NCBI GenBank assembly: GCA_034620365.1
Contig: JAQGEQ010000020.1
Coordinates: 372,001-436,000, forward strand
Length of the DNA: 64,000 nt
From: Pegea sp. RAD2-039
Lineage: Eukaryota; Chordata; Thaliacea; Salpida; Salpidae
Reading direction: 5' to 3'
Both the position numbers and the translations under genes were made by a program. A model generated the notes under the pieces. The model had not been told where the DNA came from. It did no database searches and was given only the letters and a program-made list of their open reading frames with translations. Below, in pieces: positions 51,089-61,669 of the stretch (positions are counted from its first letter, which is position 1; every line of letters starts with the position of its first letter).

Positions 51089-52568
51089 ATGATTATTTTG
51101 TTTTTGAGCATTTTGTTTCTAAGTGTAGTATTAAACTTTCTCACTGCATATTTTTTAGTTCCTTTTATTTCATTCTCAATAAAGAGTTATGACGGACTTG
51201 ACGACTCTAAAAAAAGGCATTGGTCTATGAGGTACTATCAAAACATTTATGTTGAACTTTCTAACTTTCTAAAATGTGGCTGCGCAAGCTTAGCGCTTTT
51301 AGCATCATGACGTATTTCAATAGTAACCATCTGTGTTGTATATTATAGTGTTGTGTCTACTTTACATGCTACTTTAGTCACTATATGTAGTTTCACATTA
51401 GTTTGCATGGCATCAACAACTTTAGAATACGAAGAATATACCAAGTTAGTACAAACGTTATTGTTTCTAAATATTTTTTAAATCCAAAATATTTTGTATT
51501 AAATTCTTTAGCAATAAGTAAAAACTGATCAAGATTTAATAAAGTAGATAAAGTAGTAAATTAGAAGTTTTATAAATCTGAATTTTTTAGATGGACAAAT
51601 AGTACTGCTGTATTTACTGTTGCTTGGAGCATCGGATACTTCATATATGGTGCAACTAAGTTACCTTGCAACTTTTATTGTAGTTTCTAATGAGTAATAA
51701 TTTCAGATATATTGTGGATGGTATGGTATCGACATGATATAAAACCGGAAATACTTGTATTTGTTCACCACATAATTGGTATCATAGCACTATTTGCAAG
51801 TTTGGTATATAATGATTAACTAATTTTTATCATAAAATGAAGAAAATATTTATAATCAATTTAGCTTCCGTACATATCCTTAATATTAATTGAAATGTGT
51901 TTTATGTTTAGTGGCTGAACTTATTGGTATATTTTGCTCTTTTTCAACTGTTCGCAGAGTTCTCCACCCCATTTGTCAATCTACGGTGTGAATCTTTTTT
52001 AAATCTGCTTTCGTTGTAAAATATTTGACTTAAAAAATATTAAATTATATTTTTTAGTTGGATGTTATCATCATTGGATAAAAAATCTGAAAAGATATAT
52101 ACAATCAATGGTTATATGATGATGTTGTCGTTTTTTGTATGTAGAATTGCAAGTATTCCTTGGTTGTGGTACACGATAGCACATGTTTTACCTACAAACA
52201 GCTACCAACAAAAGTAACTGACATATTTTCAATTACACTTTTTCCTACTTTTAAACTTGTTGGTATAAAAAATGCTTAATCTATTATTTGATTGAAAATA
52301 TAGATTAGTAAACAACTCTGGATAATACAGTTTGTCAAAAAAAAGTATATAAGTTTATTGAAGCTTATTTTTCAGTTTTTCTACAATTCGGACGACTACC
52401 TGGTTATCTTTCTGTATTTTTATAAATTTGCTGAATCTTCATTGGATGTTTAAAATGGTTTATGGCGCATACAAATTTATGAAAGGCACTGATTTGCCTT
52501 TAATCGACAACATGAATGAAAATATAGATGCAGATATAAAAGAAAACGTTTTTGAACAACTTTCCTAA
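51089..52568 (+). CDS. TLC-domain protein, TLCD4 (TMEM56)-like
   Basis: Seven exons join in phase to 272 residues (human TLCD4 is about 263): 51089-51231, 51349-51444, 51591-51649, 51707-51804, 51912-51985, 52058-52213 and 52376-52568. The start was placed at the Met just before the first hydrophobic segment (MIILFLSILFLSVVLNFL). TLC-domain features are a run of membrane segments, the pattern WSMR followed by SVVSTLHATLV, GYFIYDILWMVWY, the His pair in LVFVHHIIG, and FAEFSTPFVNLRWML. These line up along the whole length with vertebrate TLCD4. TLC proteins act in membrane lipid composition, sensing or synthesis; the exact activity of TLCD4 is poorly defined. It is tail-to-tail with the next gene, 270 bp away. 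Confidence 0.88.
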
Positions 52569-52838
52569 GGATATCTACCTAAACTAATAGAAAATAAATG
52601 ATATTTTCACTGTGTTTATTTTTATTACTATCTTGTTAAATAAACTCTTTAATTTCTTAACAAACCAACTCAAAGTATTTTCTTAAAATTAAAATAGATT
52701 TTTCTCATCAAATTCCTTTTTATACTTTTAAATAACACTTTTCTCATTTTACTTACTGATATTTTTAATTTTTCGACTGACAAGCATATATCATAAAAAA
52801 AATCACAACGTACTCATCTGAATTACTTTTTTAATCAC

Positions 52839-53231
52839 TTACAAAGATTTAGTACTTACTGTGACTATAGGTTGCTGAAAATCTTCAGATGCTTCGTGAT
52901 TATCATCATATTCAAGTGGAAATGCTTTATAGAATGAATTTTTATCGTTATCTTCTGGCATTGGGAGTAAATCTGGAGTTATTGGAGTTTTAACCTTAAT
53001 ACACATTATTGAAAGGCCAACAATAGCAGTAATTGCTGAAGATACAATGATAAAGAGTAAAACTGGAATCCAGTTTGGTTTTTCATCAGCTGTAAAGTTA
53101 ATTAATATGATGCTTAACAAGCTTTTAAAATCAACTTTAAGTAATTTCAAAATGTTTAATCAAAAAGAAACTTCAAAATAACTGAAAGTTTATTACTTAC
53201 AGACAAAGAGATTAGGATCTACATCTGACAT
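52839..53231 (-). CDS. Small single-pass membrane protein, two exons, unknown family
   Basis: On the minus strand, exon 53201-53231 (MSDVDPNLFV) joins in phase to 52839-53089, giving 93 residues. There is one membrane segment (IPVLLFIIVSSAITAIVGLS, about residues 18-37), then a Cys, a basic-proline stretch (KVKTPITPDLLPMPEDN) and an acidic, Tyr-bearing cytoplasmic-type tail. There is no signal peptide; orientation is probably N-out. I do not recognise the family. The last coding part contains a perfect donor (ACA|GTAAGT) 18 bp before the stop, so a spliced form ending in another exon is possible. The intron is 111 bp. Confidence 0.62.
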
Positions 53232-54474
53232 AATTTAACACAAATTGTTCAACCTGAATCTTTGAATTTGTTTTTTTATTATACCAACAACAAGTAACAA
53301 AATAAAAACTCTCAAAACTAGTTCCTGTCTTGCTTATTTTGTTTTTAAATGAGAATTAAGTTGAAGTGTAATCTTAGTTTACAGATAAGTTTCGCCTGCG
53401 GCAAATAAGACAAATCATAATCACATAAGGCAGTAGTGAGTAACAATTAGCTTTTTTAAACTATTTTTTTCATATCTTGTTTGTTCATATTTTGTTTAAG
53501 TTTCCCCAAAAAAAACTAATCGACTAAACCAGAACAACTATTGAAATTTTAAGAAATATAAATAGTTGTTTTAAATATCATTTTTCATGAGTATGTAAAA
53601 ACTTTCTCACTTATTTAAACTATTAGGCTTCATCTACAAACTTCTGAAAATATTTTAGTCCACACTATTTTATTACAAAGTAGTTTATTAAACAATAGCT
53701 ATGATGATAAATAAGCTTATATTTTCAAATTATTAAGCTGTTATTTATTAATCGATATAAATAAAAAACGAGTCTTACAAAAGTCGATTGTTTTTAGATT
53801 CTTATTATTTTCAAAATTTTTTTTTTAAATCATTAGACAATTTAATATAATAATTTTTATTACAATTTTGTTCATTGAATTTTATACTCTTAAAGAATTT
53901 TTCTAAGTTAAAAGTTTCGTTAGCTCATAGCTATTTTGACGACTTCTCAAACTTATTCTATTAGTACACATCACTTGCATCTAGCAGTTTATTTCACAAG
54001 AAATATAATTTTATTAATTAATAACACTTAATATTTTAGCCTTTATTAGATTTTACAATTTTATTAATTAGATGTTACGCTTGCTTAGTTTTAAATTCTT
54101 TTAATAAATTGTTTTGTAATGTTTTACACAATTTTCAATCAAGAATAAATTTCTACCAAATATTTGTGTTTAAAAATTAAGATTTATATGAAAAGAATTA
54201 TTTTATCAGTTTGTAAATGATACTTTTATAATATTTATTAGAATTCAATTTTCAAAACTCAGTTTAAGAAACTTTTTAGTCACTCGTAAAAATGTTCAAT
54301 AAAATCTGCCGCGTTAATATTTACAAAACTGGTGATTAGTTAATATCATTTATTTGTATTTTATTTATATTTTTATGGTTTTGTAATTCCTTAATTTAAT
54401 GTTTTATTGCACGTTATAAATTTGTAAAATATTTTAATAAGTTCAATTTCTTATTCTGATATTTTCTTTCAAAA
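53232..54474. other. Intergenic between divergent genes; no gene seen
   Basis: AT-rich sequence upstream of the minus-strand membrane protein and the REC114-like gene. It should contain both promoters. No exon or distinctive regulatory site is visible. Confidence 0.5.
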
Positions 54475-55771
54475 ATGACAAAATATAAAACGTGGAAATT
54501 GACCAAATATCAATATTTGGTTTCAAACCAGACATCTTTCGGTGAGAATAATTAGACTTCTGTTAAAGAATAATCTTTTTAATCCTGCTTTAAAATATTC
54601 TGTGTCTTATTTTATTTAATCTCAACTTGAGTTTAGTCTTTTTAGTGTCTCCTGCATGAATTATAATTCTATTTTTAATAAAACTTTTGATTATTTGCTT
54701 TTAATATTAAGTAATATTTCTATCTAAGATATTTTGATTGGTTTTCTTCGTGTTCTTGGTGGATTAATTTCTTTTATATGTACATAAAAACATTCAAACA
54801 AATTATTTGTTTTTACAGACACACTAGCAAACACTGATAACTTATCAGTACAATCAAGAGGCGATTGGAAGTATTTTTCAGGTTGTGATGTTCTTGAATT
54901 TGATTTGAACTCAACTTTTTTATCTAAGAAGGTACCAACGAAGAACTGTTATTAACACTGACCCAAAATGATCAACTTCTTATAACTCATGACGGTGTGG
55001 TGATGGAAAGTCTATTTCTACCCATGAATAACGATAAAAGAACTTTAAACGCAATCAGGAAAGCTTCAAAATTGATTTTTATCAGCAGATATAATGATCG
55101 AGAAACAAGATTCTTCAAAATCAAAGTAAGTAGTCTGAGACTTCATTTTTTCATCTAATTTCATTTACACAAAGTTCAAATCTGAAATCAAGCAAGGCAT
55201 CGAGGTTAAAGGTCACGAACAAGCAAGTTTATTTATGCAAAGAATAGAAAAATATTGCACAAAACTGAAAAGTGACCAACTGAACCAGGTTAGGTTTTGT
55301 AATTCAATATTTGTCATGTTCATATCAGATAAAATTGTTTAATAGCCTTCTAAATAATATTTTTTCAACTTTTTTAGTCAAATATTGTAGTTGCAAAGTC
55401 TAATGACGTCTCGACTATATCGTCATCTTGTTTGGTTGAAAACATCTTATCAAATCTTCCTAGCATGCCTCTTGCATATAGAGATTTGTCTTCAGCTCAA
55501 AACACAACAAAGTAATAGTTTTGATCAATCTACAGACTATAAATAAATATTCTAAAACATCAACAAATATCTGATTGATTTATTTTATCAACAATTCGTT
55601 TTGTTAACAAATATTCACAACTTTGAAATTAATCCTTTTTTAATAAGATTTGGAAAAACTGACGAAGAGCTCGAAGAGTTTGTTCTTCTTTGTATTTCTG
55701 ATCCAGTATTTTCTTCATATGTTCAACGAGTAGAAAAGATTTTAAGTCGGATAACAAACACACATGAATAA
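54475..55771 (+). CDS. REC114-like meiotic recombination protein
   Basis: Six exons join in phase to 231 residues: 54475-54541, 54819-54881, 54932-55125, 55175-55288, 55378-55511 and 55648-55771. The N-terminus (WKLTKYQYLV, then GDWKYFSG, LLLTLTQNDQLLITHDGVVM and a basic helix before FFKIKF) matches the PH-like fold of REC114, which begins with a W-x-L-x-x-Y-x-x-F/L pattern. The C-terminus (MPLAYRDLS, then TDEELEEFVLLCISDPVFSS and VQRVEKIL) resembles the short helical region of vertebrate REC114 that binds partners. REC114 acts with MEI4 and IHO1 on chromosome axes to promote SPO11 double-strand breaks. The family is fast-evolving and the match rests on spaced patterns, so the call is good but not certain. 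Intron 1 is 277 bp, the others 49-136 bp. Confidence 0.72.
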
Positions 55772-57508
55772 TTTGTTGTTTCATTCAATTCTTTGATCGA
55801 CACCAAAAGTTTTTCTCAAAATTTAAGTTTATTGATAAACAGTTTTCTTTCACAGAAATTCTTTTTGCTTCTAATTAAGTTTTATAGATGTTATAAAAAA
55901 CATAAAAGTTTTAATCGTTGTGAATGTTTCTATTTAATGGAAGTTTTTCTTCTAGAATATTTTCGTTTTAAAACATCATCAAACTTGAATAAAATTAGTT
56001 TTCTAAATAATTACAATTTGAAAGATTTCAGATTACCAACTGAATTTATTATTCATCAAATTTATCTCAATGATCTCTTCTCTAAAGTGATTTAATACAG
56101 ATAGAAGTCAATTAGTTTCAACTTAAAAATAATTTTTTTAATAACTTTTAATATTTTTTAATAAATAATTAATCTCCTCAAAGATAAAAAGCTTCTTTCT
56201 TAATTTTAGTCAATTATTTTTGCCCAAAATATTTATAAGATGATCAAAAGTTCTGTAACTGTCGTGTTAGTTGTAAAATCTTTTATATACTTTAAAAATA
56301 GAACTGAAATCTCATCAAATAAAACCAAAACTGATATCTCGTTAGTTAGTGGGTCTCGTATTTGTAACAAGTTTGCAATAAATAAGTTCTACATTTTTTC
56401 ATCTTCTCACCAACATTAACTACAGATACAACGGAAATATTTTTTTACATTATAACAGATAAGACTAATTTAGTTTAAAGGCAATTTCAAACAAGCTTTG
56501 CTCATTATTAACCAGTTCAAAGGTCATCAAACTTTAAAAGCTGTAATTTAGTCTCCAAGGAAATTAAGAATAGATCTTTTGAAATATAAAAAGTCATAAG
56601 AAGTAGCATAACTGTACTGATAACCAATCAGCTCAAAATCTCTAGCAAAGTCGTTTACAGAAAAATTTGATGTTTATCTATCACTGATAACTCAATACTC
56701 TGAAAATTTGTATTAAGAAATTTTTTGGATCGATTCAGAAAGCCTAACAGCAAATCTTTAACTTAAAACTGTTGTTTTAGCCCAACATCTGTTAATCTAT
56801 CTAAATAGATTTGTAATCTAGCAATTACAATTGACTAAGATAAAAAACTACAGACTCTTCTATTGTCATAAGATTGACAAATAATTCCATTAATAATTCG
56901 TTCCAATTATAAGACGTTTGAATTTGTAATAAGCAAATAGCTTATAAGATATCTTTAGATGCTCTTGGTGCAAATAACTTGATGCAGACACTAGTGGTGT
57001 TATCGTCTCAGTCTGCTTGGCCCTGTTTTGAAAACCTTGCAATATATGCCTTTACTTTGACTTTATGAATAGTAACAAGTAGTGTGATTAGTTTATACAT
57101 TATGAATACTAAGTAAACTAAAGTGGCAATAAAATAATAACCATTTGTTAAAATTGACCTAAAAATGTTGTTGAGTTTCGGCCTGCTTTGGCCGAGAACG
57201 ACCATGCACATATATACTAGGGGGAAATTATGGAGATCCGATTTTTGCCTATGCACCAGGATTCCAATTTTCACGTCAACTAGATATGTAGCAAAACAGA
57301 AGAACTGATGCAGCTACATCCAGCTGCTATTGCAGGAATAGCCAGACTGACAATGAGTACAGGGACGAACTTCCTACGAGGCTTCAACTCCGGCTTTAAC
57401 TTTGGAGTTTCGCGTCTCCTGAAATTTTTGACATTAATCAAGCTAACAAACCCCTTCTACCTTTTTTCTACCTAACTTTTTTATGAACTTTTCTTTATCG
57501 CAAATATA

Positions 57509-57577
57509 TGTCCGCCCGGGTTCAAACCAAAACCTTTTGCGTGTTAAACGGGCATGATAACTGTACACTGCGGAGAA
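57509..57577 (-). pseudogene. tRNA-Val(AAC)-like relic or tRNA-derived SINE head
   Basis: On the minus strand the order of tRNA-Val is kept: an acceptor-like CTCCG, a D-arm GTGTACAGTTATCAT (A-box region), an anticodon loop TTAACAC with anticodon AAC, AGGTT, and the T-arm GGTTTGAACCC (B-box), then CCGGGCGGA. Pairing is poor: the anticodon stem has about three mismatches, the acceptor stem two, and the T stem relies on G-U pairs with one base missing. It is therefore unlikely to be a working tRNA. The B-box is close to consensus. A SINE head is likely, since GC-richer sequence continues downstream on the minus strand. Confidence 0.55.
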
Positions 57578-58485
57578 GGACATTTTAACATTTATTTGTT
57601 GAGTGATTGTGAAACTTTTATCTTCTCTGTTCTTTTACTTGAAGTGGCGGCTCAGGCTTCGCTTACAAAAATTTTTGTTGGTTTTTATCCTTGCTACACA
57701 ATGAAGATGAATGGTGCTGTACACCTAGCTCCTCTAACAAAGATTTTACTTCCCCTTTTTTTACTACAGTCTTTCTACCGTCGCCATTTCCTAGTCTAGG
57801 AGCATCAGCGATCCAGCAAAGTTTGTACTTTGTGAAAGTGGTTTTGATGCTGGGCAACTTAACCCTAGAAGTCACAAGTAAAAACCGTATAAGCCCCAGG
57901 ATTTTGATCTATAAAGAATGTAACAGAATGACAGCTTTATATAGCTATTTGTCTCGGCATTGAGCTCTTAGAGCCCAAAGACCCCCTCTTATTACCATTG
58001 CTAATATGTTTTATTTTCTCCCACCAATACTAGCAGCAACCTTTACTATGCTGCGCAAATAATCGAAGTGCTGCACGGAGTTATATCTCTCGCTGTTTAT
58101 GCTGATATGAGAAGAATGAGTAAACTTGCCACATGAAATATGTTAGTGAAAGGCATCCGTCTTTTAAAGCTAATTTAAAGTCTGAAGAGTTTTGTAGCCT
58201 CACCAAAGTAATTACTTCTTTGCAGCACCGATTAATTGTGTTTCACTTAAGCAGTCTCATAGAAAAAAGGAAGTCTACGTAATTACTGTTGCAGAGAAAT
58301 AACAAATATATATGCAATTTTTTTTACTGTTTTTATTTACAATTAAAGTTTGAATCTCTCTTATCTTTATTTATATTATTTTATTTTTTTGTGTTTACTT
58401 TTTTTCTTGTGGCAACCTTACAAACTTGAAATAACAAAATATTTTACGTAAATATGCTCGCTTTAGGGTATTTTAGTTTTGTTTC

Positions 58486-58496
58486 ATTGGTCCAAT
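58486..58496. promoter_or_regulatory. Back-to-back CCAAT boxes (ATTGGTCCAAT)
   Basis: A perfect 11-base dyad of two CCAAT boxes, about 37 bp before the METTL2 start codon. CCAAT is the NF-Y core. Its closeness to the start codon suggests a very short 5' UTR or a site within the leader. Function is inferred. Confidence 0.35.
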
Positions 58497-58532
58497 TTTA
58501 AGGCAGTGTCCAGCTAACTCAGGTTTATAAGA

Positions 58533-59456
58533 ATGGAGAATGAAAAAAGACCAAAATTTGGTGATAGAAAGCTAGTTAATCCTTCAGATGTTTTTCGGCA
58601 TAATGCTTGGGATAATATTGACTGGACTGAAGAACAAGAAAAAAAAGCTTTAGCAATTACTGAAAGTCAGTTAGAAAAATCTGCAACAAGTAATTTAAAA
58701 GCTGAGTTGTTAGTTAATCCTTCTAATAACTGGAATAAATTTTATGAAATTCATGACAATAAATTCTTTAAGGACCGTCATTGGCTATTCACTGAATTTC
58801 CTGAGTTGCTTCATGGAGCAAATACTACCTCAAGAAGCTCTAAAAACCAGGACACAGATTATGTTGGATGTGATGCGGATGAACGTGTGTTGGAAATTGG
58901 TTGTGGTGCTGGAAATACAATTTTTCCGTTAATCAAGTTGAAAGATAAAACAAAATTTTTTATGTATGGTTGTGACTTTTCATCATGTGCTATCGAGGTT
59001 GTAAAAAATAGCCCAGAATATGATCCACAAATTTGTCATGCATTTGTTCATGATATCACCTCAGAAGAAGCTTATCCATTTCCTGATGCTTCCTTGGATA
59101 TTATTACAGTTATCTTTGTACTTTCTGCATTAGAATTTTCTAAGATGAAAGAAGCTGTAAAGAAGTTAGCTAAATTGTTAAAGCCTGGTGGCTTGATACT
59201 CTTTAGAGATTATGGAAGATTTGACTTGGCTCAATTACGATTTAAAGAAGGTAGATGCTTAGATAGAAACTTTTATCATAGAGGTGATGGAACTTTAGTT
59301 TATTTTTTCACTCAAGATGAAATTCGGGATATTTTTACAAGTGCAGATTTAATAGAAGAACAAAATTTAGTTGATAGACGGCTACAGGTTAATCGTGCTA
59401 AACAGTTGAAGATGTTTAGAGTTTGGATCCAAGCTAAATATAGAAAACCGTTGTGA
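58533..59456 (+). CDS. METTL2: tRNA N3-methylcytidine methyltransferase, METTL2/METTL8 type, intronless
   Basis: One uninterrupted frame of 307 residues. The family hallmark is clear: VFRHNAWDNIDWTEEQ near the start, FFKDRHWLFTEFPEL, SAM-binding motif I VLEIGCGAGNT (about residues 119-129), YGCDFSSCAIEVV, LLKPGGLILFRDYGRFDLAQ, and a C-terminus VDRRLQVNRAKQLKMFRVWI that is nearly invariant in METTL2. The enzyme transfers a methyl group from SAM to C32 in the anticodon loop of some tRNAs. It is shorter than human METTL2 (378) because it lacks the variable insert between the ELL segment and motif I. It has no intron, unlike nearly every other gene here. That could reflect a retrocopy that kept function, or intron loss. 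The frame is fully intact, so I treat it as active. Confidence 0.95.
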   Translation: MENEKRPKFGDRKLVNPSDVFRHNAWDNIDWTEEQEKKALAITESQLEKSATSNLKAELLVNPSNNWNKFYEIHDNKFFKDRHWLFTEFPELLHGANTTSRSSKNQDTDYVGCDADERVLEIGCGAGNTIFPLIKLKDKTKFFMYGCDFSSCAIEVVKNSPEYDPQICHAFVHDITSEEAYPFPDASLDIITVIFVLSALEFSKMKEAVKKLAKLLKPGGLILFRDYGRFDLAQLRFKEGRCLDRNFYHRGDGTLVYFFTQDEIRDIFTSADLIEEQNLVDRRLQVNRAKQLKMFRVWIQAKYRKPL

Positions 59457-59957
59457 TTTGTTGACAATTGTCAAGTACAAATGATTAATGATTAATCTTC
59501 TTACTTGTTGTTGATGAACCAATCATTTATAAATAACATTTTAACTTGAAAAATTTATTTATTTTTCAGGTATAATATCAAAGTTAAGGTTTTTCAAGTG
59601 TTTCAGATGTATTTTTTCAAAACCTTCATCAATAAAAGTCTCTTTATATATATGATTATTTTATATATATATTTAGAATGTATACAATTATATCTTTGTA
59701 TAATTTTAAATATATTTATTAAATCTTTGTTTAAAATTTATTTATATTTCTTATATAAAATTATCTTTAAAGATAAATTTAAAAGTAGTAATGTCTAATG
59801 TTTTTAGCAACTTATTATAAAATTAAAAGTTTTTAAATTAGTTTTTTATGTACTTTTTGTAAATTAATTTTTCCAAAAATTAGTACAGTGTCATTAAAAT
59901 TATATTCCATTTTTCAGAAAATATTTTTTAGAGAAATTTGCTTGTGCAACAATAAAA
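59457..59957. other. Intergenic between METTL2 and FBP1; no gene seen
   Basis: Half a kilobase of AT-rich DNA, including TA-rich repeats near 59646-59780. It should contain the METTL2 3' UTR and the promoter of the fructose-bisphosphatase gene. The open frame at 59598-59798 is simple-sequence. Confidence 0.5.
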
Positions 59958-61669
59958 ATGTCAGATAGTCTTAATACTGATATGGTCACATTGACCCGTT
60001 TCATTATTGAACAAGGTAGAAAGTGTGGTGCTACTGGTGAACTGACTAACTTATTGACATCAATATGTACTGCTGTCAAAGCCATAGCCACTAATGTTAG
60101 AAGAGCTGGTATTGTTAACTTGTAAGTTTAATTAAAAATTAGCATTTTAAAATTATTTGCTTTTTTTCATTTTTATTGATATGTAGATATGGTCTTGCTG
60201 GGAGTTCAAATACTACTGGAGATGATCAAAAGAAGTTAGATGTTTTATCTAATGATCTCTTCATCAATATGGTGAAGTCCTCATTTTCATCATGCCTGTT
60301 GGTTTCAGAAGAAAATGAACATGCCATTGAAATAGACCCTGACAAGCAAGTATGAATTTTTTTAGGATTTGAATTATTACAAACTTAAAAATGACTTTAT
60401 TTTCATCTAGGGTAAATATATTGTGACATTTGATCCTTTAGATGGTTCATCAAATATAGATTGTCTTGTTTCAATTGGAACTATATTTGGGATATACAAA
60501 AAAGTCAGTTTACATATTTCATAAAAAGTTGTTGATGATTCTATCAAATTTTCAGCCAACTTCTGGTGTGGTGACTGAAAAAGATGCTTTACAATGTGGT
60601 AGGAATATGGTTGCTGCTGGTTATGCTTTATATGGAAGTGCTACTGTAATTGTATTAGCTACTGATGTATCAGTTGACATGTTTATGCTTGACCCAGTAA
60701 GGTTTTCTGTATTATAAGATGCAAATTAGTTGTATGAGTTAAATAGCAAATAAAGATTTAATAAATTAAATATTTGGTAAATTGTATTTAAAAATAAATC
60801 CATTTTGCTTTAATTGTCGATATTTTTTTAATTTTATGAATACTAAATTTGATTTTCTAAAAAATGTTGTTCAAAAAGCTGCTAATATTTTAATTTGATT
60901 TATTATCTTTTACTTTTAGTAAAATAGATAACTTTGAATTTTATCAAAGACCTTTTAACAATATTTCTTATTTGAATTTACTTAAAACCTTGAACTTTTT
61001 TATTCAAGAGTGTTGGAGAGTTTGTTCTGACTGAAAAAGATCTCCGAATTAAACCAAAAGGAAAAATTTTCAGCATCAACGAAGGATATGCGAAATTTTG
61101 GAATGCTTCTGTGACAGAATACGTCCACAACAAAAAATTCCCTCCAGTAAGATCATTATCTCTGAAAGATCTTCAATTTTTATTGTTCTGTGAAATCAAC
61201 CATTTGTAGGATGGCAGTTCACCTTACAACGCTCGATATATTGGTTCTATGGTAGCAGATGTCCACAGAACTTTAGTTTACGGTGGAATCTTCGCTTATC
61301 CAGCTCATAGTAAAAGCCCTAAAGGAAAGGCAAGTTTAACTCCAACAATCTTGTTATTTACAATTTAGTAATTTATTTTGTGGTATTTTTTTGCTAGCTA
61401 TTAAATGTTAAAAGGAGATTATGTTGATTATTTAACATTTGAATAGATTTTGTGATCTACAATTATTGTTTTAACAGCTTCGACTTTTGTATGAGGCTGC
61501 ACCTATGGCTTTTATCATGTCAAAAGCTGGTGGAAAAGCAACTACTGGAATATGTGATATTCTTGATATTATTCCTGAAACAATTCATCAAAGAGTTCCA
61601 ATAATTTGTGGTTCACCAGCTGATGTAGATGAATTTATCAGTGTTGTGCAGAAAAACCAAAAAAATTAA
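59958..61669 (+). CDS. FBP1: Fructose-1,6-bisphosphatase
   Basis: Seven exons join in phase to 336 residues (human 338): 59958-60121, 60187-60349, 60411-60503, 60556-60696, 61009-61146, 61210-61329 and 61478-61669. The enzyme hydrolyses fructose 1,6-bisphosphate to fructose 6-phosphate, the controlled step of gluconeogenesis. Motifs include [12 protein letters not shown] and the AMP-site region [18 protein letters not shown], the catalytic and metal site [29 protein letters not shown], the substrate site [19 protein letters not shown], and the family signature [12 protein letters not shown]. All parts are present and the protein looks functional. Intron 6 (61330-61476) starts with GCAAGT, a GC-AG intron; the join GK-LRLLYE is fixed by homology. 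An AATAAA lies near 62000. Confidence 0.97.

Larger units (their letters stand above)
55772..58532. other. Intergenic; GC-richer block with a tRNA-like relic in the second half
   Basis: 55772-56950 is ordinary AT-rich sequence. From about 56980 to 58270 base composition shifts to visibly higher GC, and both strands show short open frames without splice partners. This block contains the tRNA-Val-like relic and no recognisable protein. After 58300 the composition returns to background and leads into the METTL2 promoter. Confidence 0.5.

Noticed and set aside
55793-56095. 100-codon open stretch after REC114
   Set aside because: Starts without ATG, directly follows the stop codon's 3' UTR, and has random hydrophobic composition.
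57509-57577. Functional tRNA-Val gene
   Set aside because: Anticodon stem and acceptor stem mispair and the T arm is one base short.
57554-57963. Overlapping open frames on both strands in the GC-richer block
   Set aside because: No splice partners, no family pattern; higher GC alone explains fewer stops.
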